Origin: Bacteroidales bacterium
GTDB lineage: Bacteria; Bacteroidota; Bacteroidia; Bacteroidales; P3
Assembly (NCBI GenBank): GCA_017469625.1
Contig: JAFUGA010000053.1
Coordinates: 1-60,515 of the forward strand
Direction of reading: 5' to 3'
Length of the DNA: 60,515 nucleotides
Under the pieces are notes generated by a model. It saw only the letters and a list, made by a program, of their open reading frames with translations, was not told where the DNA came from and did not search any database. Positions 56,193 through 60,515 of the stretch are shown in pieces (position 1 is the first letter of the stretch; every line of letters begins with the position of its first letter). Both the position numbers and the translations under genes were made by a program.

Positions 56193-56227
56193 GTTTCATT
56201 TTTCTATCTCATTATTCTATTTTTTCT

Positions 56228-56235
56228 TATCTTTG
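56228..56235 (+). promoter_or_regulatory. -7 box directly before tamL
   Basis: TATCTTTG ends 8 bases before the ATG at 56244, leaving a leader of at most a few bases. Confidence 0.6.
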
Positions 56236-56243
56236 CAGTCTGT

Positions 56244-58661
56244 ATGAAAAATAAGATAAACACGATTAAAATATTATTATTCCTAACAATATTACTTGTT
56301 TTTGCAGGGTGTTCTCCAAATAAACATCTTAGCAAAGGTTCTTATCTTTTATCAAAAAATAAAGTCAAAACCACGAATACATACGGTATAAGTAAGGGAG
56401 ATATATCCAATTACATAAAACAAGACCCCAACACTAAATTATTTGGAATGAAAGTAGGAATGTATATATATTCTGCTTCAAGACCAGGAGATGACAGTGT
56501 ATGTAATTGGTTTGAAAAAAATTTTCTTCGTTCCATAGGAGATAAACCTGTAGAACTAAAAACAGAACTTACAGAACAATCCAAAACAAACATAACCACC
56601 TACTTGAAATCCAAAGGTTGTTTTTCTGCCACAATAAAAGATAGTCTTTCTTCTGTAAGACGCTGGTATGCTCCTTGGTCTTCGTACAAGAGAAGGAAGA
56701 CAGAGAATTACATAATAGATATTCCTTACAGGGCAAAGATAGATACTTTTTATATATCTACAGATGATGAAAATCTTTTGCCTACTGCCAAATCCTTGGT
56801 GAAGAAAGATATTATCAAAAGAGGGGATTGGTACGATGAAAACATACTTTCAGATATTAGAAACAACTTTACATCTGGTATGCAAAACAAAGGGTATTAC
56901 GCTTTCAATAGTTCATACGTTTGTTTTGAAGTAGATACTCTTCAGGGTACAGACCATGTAAAGATAAATATGCGAATAAAAAATCCGCAAGGAGAAGTGG
57001 ACAATGCACAACAAACACATAAACCATACAGAGTTTCTAAGATTTATCTACAACCTAATTATATACCTACTACATCTGCGAACTATTTACCTCCTTTAGA
57101 TACTGTATTGTTCTTTCATAAACAACAAAAAAATTATTCTGTAACTCCGCTATATTTTATTAACAACACAAGAGAACCTTTGATAAAAGAGAGAACTCTA
57201 ATGCGATGTATCCTTATGCAGAATGATAACTTATATTCTCCTATATCCAGCAAACAGACTTATTCTTCTTTGTTTTTGCTGAGAAATTTCAAGTATATAG
57301 ATATGTCATACCAAGAGTTACCTCCTTATGATAAGGATACATTGGATTTGGCTTGCTTTATAAGACTTACGATGAATAAACCTGTAAGTCTATCATCTGG
57401 TTTTGAGTTCAACTATTCTGCAAGCAATAACAACGGACTAAACTATGGTAACTCTTCTAATTTAGGTGTGGCAGGCAATGTTAGTTTTACCAACAAGAAT
57501 CTTTTGAAAGGTGCTGAGATATTCACAACAAGTCTGAAACTTGCAGCGGAAATAAACAGCAATATCTTCAAAAAAGAAAGCACAGCAAGGGGTTGGGAAA
57601 TCTTTAACGCATTTGAATCTGGTATAGACTTCGGAATAGAATTGCCACGCTTCCTTGCACCGTTCTCAACTAAGTTTTACTCTATGAGATTTCACCCTCA
57701 TACAAGTATAAAAACAGGTTATTATTTACAAAGACGTTCATATTACAATAGGTCTATCTTCAATCTGAATTACGGTTATTCGTGGAATACCTCCGATAAG
57801 AAATATTTTTATTTTACTCCTATAGAAGTAAATTACGTAAATATGGATATAACAGACGGAAAGTATCAAGCACTTATCAATGGTATGGATAGAAGAATAC
57901 AATACCAGATGTCCGACCACTTGGTTATGGATATGCGTCTTACCTATATTTATAGCGGACAATCCATAGAAAGAAAACGAAACTTTAACTATTTTTCTGC
58001 AAACATAGAAACTGCTGGTAATGTATTAGATGCTTATTCTCATCTGTTCAATCAAAGCAAGGACGAAAACGGAAACTACACTATTTTCAAAATACCTTTT
58101 TCTCAATACATAAGAGGAGATTTCTCATTTGTACGTTACAATTATCTTTCTCAGAAAACTTCTTTTGTTTATAAAATATATGGAGGTGTAGGTGTTTCTT
58201 ATGGCAATGCAGAAGCCCTACCTTATGAAAAGAATTTTTATGGAGGAGGTGCAAACAATTTACGTGCATGGCAACTTAGGGGATTAGGTCCCGGAAGTAG
58301 CAAACCTTCTGGTGCTATGAAATATGATAGAGCCGGAGATATAGCCTTTGGAGTTAATTTTGAATATAGGTTCCCTATTGTAGGACCTTTGGAAGGTGTG
58401 GCTTTTTTAGATGCAGGTAACGTTTGGACTCTAAGAGATATTTCTGGTTTAGAAGGAGGTAAGATAAGCAAAGATTTTTACAAGGAGATAGCAACAGGAA
58501 CAGGTTTGGGTATAAGGCTGAATATTAGTGTTATGATTATACGTTTTGATTTTGCATTAAAGGTTTGGGACCCAAGCAAAGAACTTAGCGAAAGATTTGT
58601 TTTGGATAATGCAAGATTTAAAGATATTGCAGTACAATTTGGTATAGGTTATCCTTTCTAA
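56244..58661 (+). CDS. Lipidated BamA/TamA-family outer-membrane protein (TamL-like)
   Basis: 805 residues. SPII signal with lipobox VFAGC (Cys22), POTRA-like repeats (about 60-400, including RTLMRCILMQNDNLYSPISS), and a C-terminal 16-strand barrel with FYGGGANNLRAWQLRGLGPGS, the family's lid-lock region, and a C-terminal Phe. Bacteroidota have such lipidated Omp85 members (TamL) that insert or assemble surface proteins. TamB is not adjacent here. mtnN follows. Confidence 0.88.
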   Translation: MKNKINTIKILLFLTILLVFAGCSPNKHLSKGSYLLSKNKVKTTNTYGISKGDISNYIKQDPNTKLFGMKVGMYIYSASRPGDDSVCNWFEKNFLRSIGDKPVELKTELTEQSKTNITTYLKSKGCFSATIKDSLSSVRRWYAPWSSYKRRKTENYIIDIPYRAKIDTFYISTDDENLLPTAKSLVKKDIIKRGDWYDENILSDIRNNFTSGMQNKGYYAFNSSYVCFEVDTLQGTDHVKINMRIKNPQGEVDNAQQTHKPYRVSKIYLQPNYIPTTSANYLPPLDTVLFFHKQQKNYSVTPLYFINNTREPLIKERTLMRCILMQNDNLYSPISSKQTYSSLFLLRNFKYIDMSYQELPPYDKDTLDLACFIRLTMNKPVSLSSGFEFNYSASNNNGLNYGNSSNLGVAGNVSFTNKNLLKGAEIFTTSLKLAAEINSNIFKKESTARGWEIFNAFESGIDFGIELPRFLAPFSTKFYSMRFHPHTSIKTGYYLQRRSYYNRSIFNLNYGYSWNTSDKKYFYFTPIEVNYVNMDITDGKYQALINGMDRRIQYQMSDHLVMDMRLTYIYSGQSIERKRNFNYFSANIETAGNVLDAYSHLFNQSKDENGNYTIFKIPFSQYIRGDFSFVRYNYLSQKTSFVYKIYGGVGVSYGNAEALPYEKNFYGGGANNLRAWQLRGLGPGSSKPSGAMKYDRAGDIAFGVNFEYRFPIVGPLEGVAFLDAGNVWTLRDISGLEGGKISKDFYKEIATGTGLGIRLNISVMIIRFDFALKVWDPSKELSERFVLDNARFKDIAVQFGIGYPF

Positions 58662-58683
58662 TATGTTAAAAAATAAAATTTTT

Positions 58684-59367
58684 ATGAAAATAGGTATAAT
58701 AGTTGCGATGAGCAAAGAGTTTTCTCAAATTCAAAATCTTTTAAGTGATTGTGAGCAGGTAGTAAAAGGAAATTATAATTATGTTACAGGCACTTTACAT
58801 AACAAATATATAATACTTCAGCACTCTGGAATAGGAAAAGTGAATGCGGCTTTGGGTGCAGAAAATCTTATAAAGGACTTTTCGCCCGATATTATAATAT
58901 CTACAGGAGTTGCAGGTGGAGCAGATACGGATTTGGAAGTAATGGACGTTGTCGTTTCTTCGTCTTGTGCCTACCATGATGTATATTGCGGAACGGAAAA
59001 CGAATTTGGACAAGTACAAGATATGCCTGCAAAATATCCTTCTCCCGATTATATTATTCAAGCAACAAAATCCATAAAAGCCAAACAAAGAATAGTTCCC
59101 GGTCTTATAGTAACAGGCGATTGGTTTGTGGATAATACAGAAAAAATGAAAGAGATTTTATCTCATTTTCCTCAAGCAAAAGCAGTAGATATGGAAAGTT
59201 GTGCCATAGCACAAACTACTTATCTTCACAATATTCCTTTTTGTTCGTTTAGGATTATAAGCGATATACCTTTGAAGCCAAACAACAAAAAACAGTATTA
59301 TGATTTTTGGTCAGAAATAGCAGACTCTTCTTTCCAAATTACAAAACAGTTTATAGAGAAAATCTAA
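58684..59367 (+). CDS. mtnN: 5'-methylthioadenosine/S-adenosylhomocysteine nucleosidase
   Basis: Splits MTA and SAH, recycling by-products of SAM use. 227 residues from the ATG at 58684, where MKIGIIVAMSKEF aligns with the family start (catalytic Glu at 12); an upstream ATG at 58663 is possible. STGVAGG, and the specificity Glu/Asp in AVDMESCAIAQT, agree. It follows tamL closely and ends before a 10-unit array. Confidence 0.93.
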   Translation: MKIGIIVAMSKEFSQIQNLLSDCEQVVKGNYNYVTGTLHNKYIILQHSGIGKVNAALGAENLIKDFSPDIIISTGVAGGADTDLEVMDVVVSSSCAYHDVYCGTENEFGQVQDMPAKYPSPDYIIQATKSIKAKQRIVPGLIVTGDWFVDNTEKMKEILSHFPQAKAVDMESCAIAQTTYLHNIPFCSFRIISDIPLKPNNKKQYYDFWSEIADSSFQITKQFIEKI

Positions 59368-59399
59368 TTAGGAAAACTTTTCCCCAAGAACCCTACTTA

Positions 59400-59609
59400 C
59401 AAAACGAAGTTTTTATTTTCTACTTCTTTGTTATAAGAAAATAGAACTTCGCTTTAAATTTCTATCTCTTTGTTTTAATTTCGCAGAACTTGATTCTAAT
59501 TTTGTAGAACTTTGTTTTAATTTTCTAAAACGAAGAGATAGAATTCTAAAACTTTGTTTCGTGAAATTAAAACTTCGTTTCATCAGAGTGAAATAAAGTT
59601 TTTTTAGAT
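59400..59609. repeat. 21-bp periodic intergenic array, 10 units
   Basis: Units start every 21 bases from 59400 to 59589. Cores include CAAAACGAAGTTTTT, TATCTCTTTGTTTTA, CAGAACTTGATTCTA, TAGAACTTTGTTTTA, TAAAACGAAGAGATA and TAAAACTTCGTTTCA. It lies behind mtnN, ahead of the third poly-G leader. The rest of the spacer to 59705 is AT-rich. Confidence 0.85.
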
Positions 59610-59705
59610 AAAATAAAGAGAAAGAATTTTTTCTTTCTAAAACAATGATTTTTACTAATATAACTTAAATTTATAGAAAAAAGAGTTAAAAAAAATTAAA
59701 ATTTA

Positions 59706-59737
59706 TTTGGTAAAAAAGTTAAAATATTCTATCTTTG
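59706..59737 (+). promoter_or_regulatory. Promoter of the third poly-G leader
   Basis: TTTG at 59706-59709 and TATCTTTG at 59730-59737, 20 bases apart. The start codon of the secreted protein is about 470 bases downstream, an exceptionally long leader. Confidence 0.75.
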
Positions 59738-59764
59738 CAACATCGTAAGTAAAAACAATGGGCT

Positions 59765-59977
59765 ATGAAATATTTATACTTCTGTAAATCAATCAAATAT
59801 ATGATGGGGGGGGGGAGAACTAATTTTTTAAGCCTCCTAAATGAAGAGATAGATACATATACTTCCAACACTGTTTCTCGATACGTTTCTGTATTGGGGG
59901 ATAGTTTTTTTTCTATATACAATTTACCTATTATCAAAGGACTAATAGGCGGATATATTATTGCCCACTCGGAATAA
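59765..59977 (+). CDS. 70-codon leader ORF with ten-G tract
   Basis: Starts MKYLYFCKSIKYMMGGG, with ATGATG running into ten G (59806-59815). The opening resembles the leader ORFs at 1080 and 36060 in layout: ATGAAA, about 14 codons, ATG, G run. Here the frame stays open for 54 more codons (RTNFLSLLNEEIDTYTS... GYIIAHSE). With nine or eleven G the frame would close within about eight codons, so ten is the only open state among neighbours. Its stop codon lies in an inverted-repeat arm (59970-59980). A real small protein or a switchable leader; translation not shown. Confidence 0.5.
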   Translation: MKYLYFCKSIKYMMGGGRTNFLSLLNEEIDTYTSNTVSRYVSVLGDSFFSIYNLPIIKGLIGGYIIAHSE

Positions 59978-60059
59978 ACCGAAAAAGAAAATAATTAGAA
60001 ACGGATTACTTTAAGTTTTAATTTATAAATTAAGGATAAAAACTTTTAGGTTTATTCCG
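59970..60059 (+). promoter_or_regulatory. Leader inverted repeat overlapping the leader-ORF stop
   Basis: CGGAATAAACC (59970-59980) is the exact reverse complement of GGTTTATTCCG (60049-60059). Inside the 68-base loop lie the palindrome TTAATTTATAAATTAA and an AAGTTTT/AAAACTT pair. No T run follows, so it is not a standard terminator; it may be a long leader helix. Confidence 0.55.
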
Positions 60060-60060
60060 T

Positions 60061-60160
60061 GGCTGATAATCCTAACCTAAGATGATAGCCATGAAAGGTA
60101 ATGGCTGTTATTTAGTTGGACAGCGTAAAGTCTGTACTGATAAATAAAAATCAATCAAAA
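60061..60160 (+). ncRNA. Possible structured leader segment, unknown
   Basis: Less AT-rich than its surroundings. AGCCAT (60087-60092) pairs with ATGGCT (60101-60106), ACAG (60120-60123) with CTGT (60132-60135), and GGCT at 60061 could compete for the AGCC arm. It precedes the secreted-protein gene by about 50 bases. I recognise no known riboswitch in it. Confidence 0.3.
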
Positions 60161-60209
60161 AAATAATTGTAAATCAAATTTTTAATCCATTAACAAAAAC
60201 TGTAGTAAA

Positions 60210-60515
60210 ATGAAAAAAGTAATTATGTTTATGCTGATGGCAATAGTATTAAGCCTCAGCGGATGGTCTCAGTTGGATACCTATGATTCTGTTACCGTAC
60301 AGGAATCAGGTAGTACACAAGGCAATGGTTCAGCTATACCTGGTTGGTATGGCTATCATAAATCAGTACTAACTTATGTTTCAGAGGAATTAGAGGGACT
60401 TACTCCTGGTAGTGCTATAACAGGTTTAGCCTTTAATATCTCAACGAATTTGAATGGGACAGGTGCTGCTATGAAAATATACTTAGCGGAGACATCTGAG
60501 AATGGAGTAGACGCA
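60210..60515 (+). CDS. Secreted surface protein, 5' part only
   Basis: 102 codons before the window ends. Signal peptide (about 1-20, SGWSQ), then a Gly/Ser/Thr-rich mature start with PGWYGYHKSVLTYVSEEL and ITGLAFNIST...AMKIYLAET. This is the pattern of the cleaved-adhesin or choice-of-anchor beta-sandwich domains common in large Bacteroidota surface proteins, many of them type IX cargo; the C-terminus is needed to tell. It follows the third poly-G leader and is probably controlled by it. Confidence 0.7.
   Translation, partial: MKKVIMFMLMAIVLSLSGWSQLDTYDSVTVQESGSTQGNGSAIPGWYGYHKSVLTYVSEELEGLTPGSAITGLAFNISTNLNGTGAAMKIYLAETSENGVDA

Overview
This window comes from an AT-rich member of the Bacteroidota, most likely a Bacteroidales relative. 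Three things point there. The promoters carry the TAnnTTTG -7 box that is typical of the phylum. The surface proteins are Bacteroidota types: SPII lipoproteins, a T9SS-sorted Omp28-like protein, a lipidated BamA/TamA-family protein and an exosortase. The housekeeping set (complete nqrABCDEF, acpP-fabF-rnc, short-LID adk beside obg, one S41 protease) is usual for the phylum. Most of the window is ordinary chromosome with short operons. One initiator tRNA is present; I see no rRNA, CRISPR array or insertion sequence.

Layout. 1-1.8 kb: orphan DNA adenine methylase, then a leader-plus-lipoprotein cassette. 1.8-5.6 kb: tRNA-fMet, rsgA, dtd, an NqrM-like small protein and dnaG on the minus strand. 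6-14.7 kb: tyrS, an acyltransferase, cyclophilin, recX, a serpin-like lipoprotein, pcm, a secreted EEP-family enzyme, ssb and a beta-barrel protein. 15-19 kb: EmrB/EmrA/TolC-type efflux system. 19-28 kb: surface polysaccharide functions (methyltransferase, aminotransferase, galE, flippase, PAP2) around ctpA and lysS. 28-32.8 kb: obg, adk, DUF2148, rdgB, lipB, pyrF. 32.8-36.7 kb: an accessory pocket with a TOTE-type primase-helicase, a wrecked superoxide dismutase gene, a possible exosortase substrate and the second copy of the leader-lipoprotein cassette. 37-41.5 kb: guaD-like, purN, acpP, fabF, rnc, lipA. 41.7-43.4 kb: a truncated ORF, a small secreted protein and an exosortase. 43.5-50.1 kb: Na+-NQR operon plus an HhH protein. 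50.3-59.4 kb: folE, Omp28-like, dxs, a short ComEC, TamL, mtnN. 59.7 kb to the end: a third poly-G leader ahead of a secreted protein that runs off the window.

Two features stand out. First, eleven intergenic spacers hold arrays of a degenerate repeat with a strict 21-bp period (two helical turns). Each unit has a small dyad of the form RAAAC-N3-GTTTY built from a limited set of interchangeable half-sites. The arrays lie behind genes, mostly between convergent genes, and I saw none inside a coding region. Second, three long leaders share one plan: a TATCTTTG promoter, a short ORF beginning ATGAAA, an ATG followed by a run of 9-10 G, and a hairpin over the stop codon of that short ORF. In the two duplicated copies a strong intrinsic terminator follows, ahead of a lipoprotein gene. 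This looks like attenuation control of surface proteins that could be switched by slippage in the G run. I recognise neither element from the literature.
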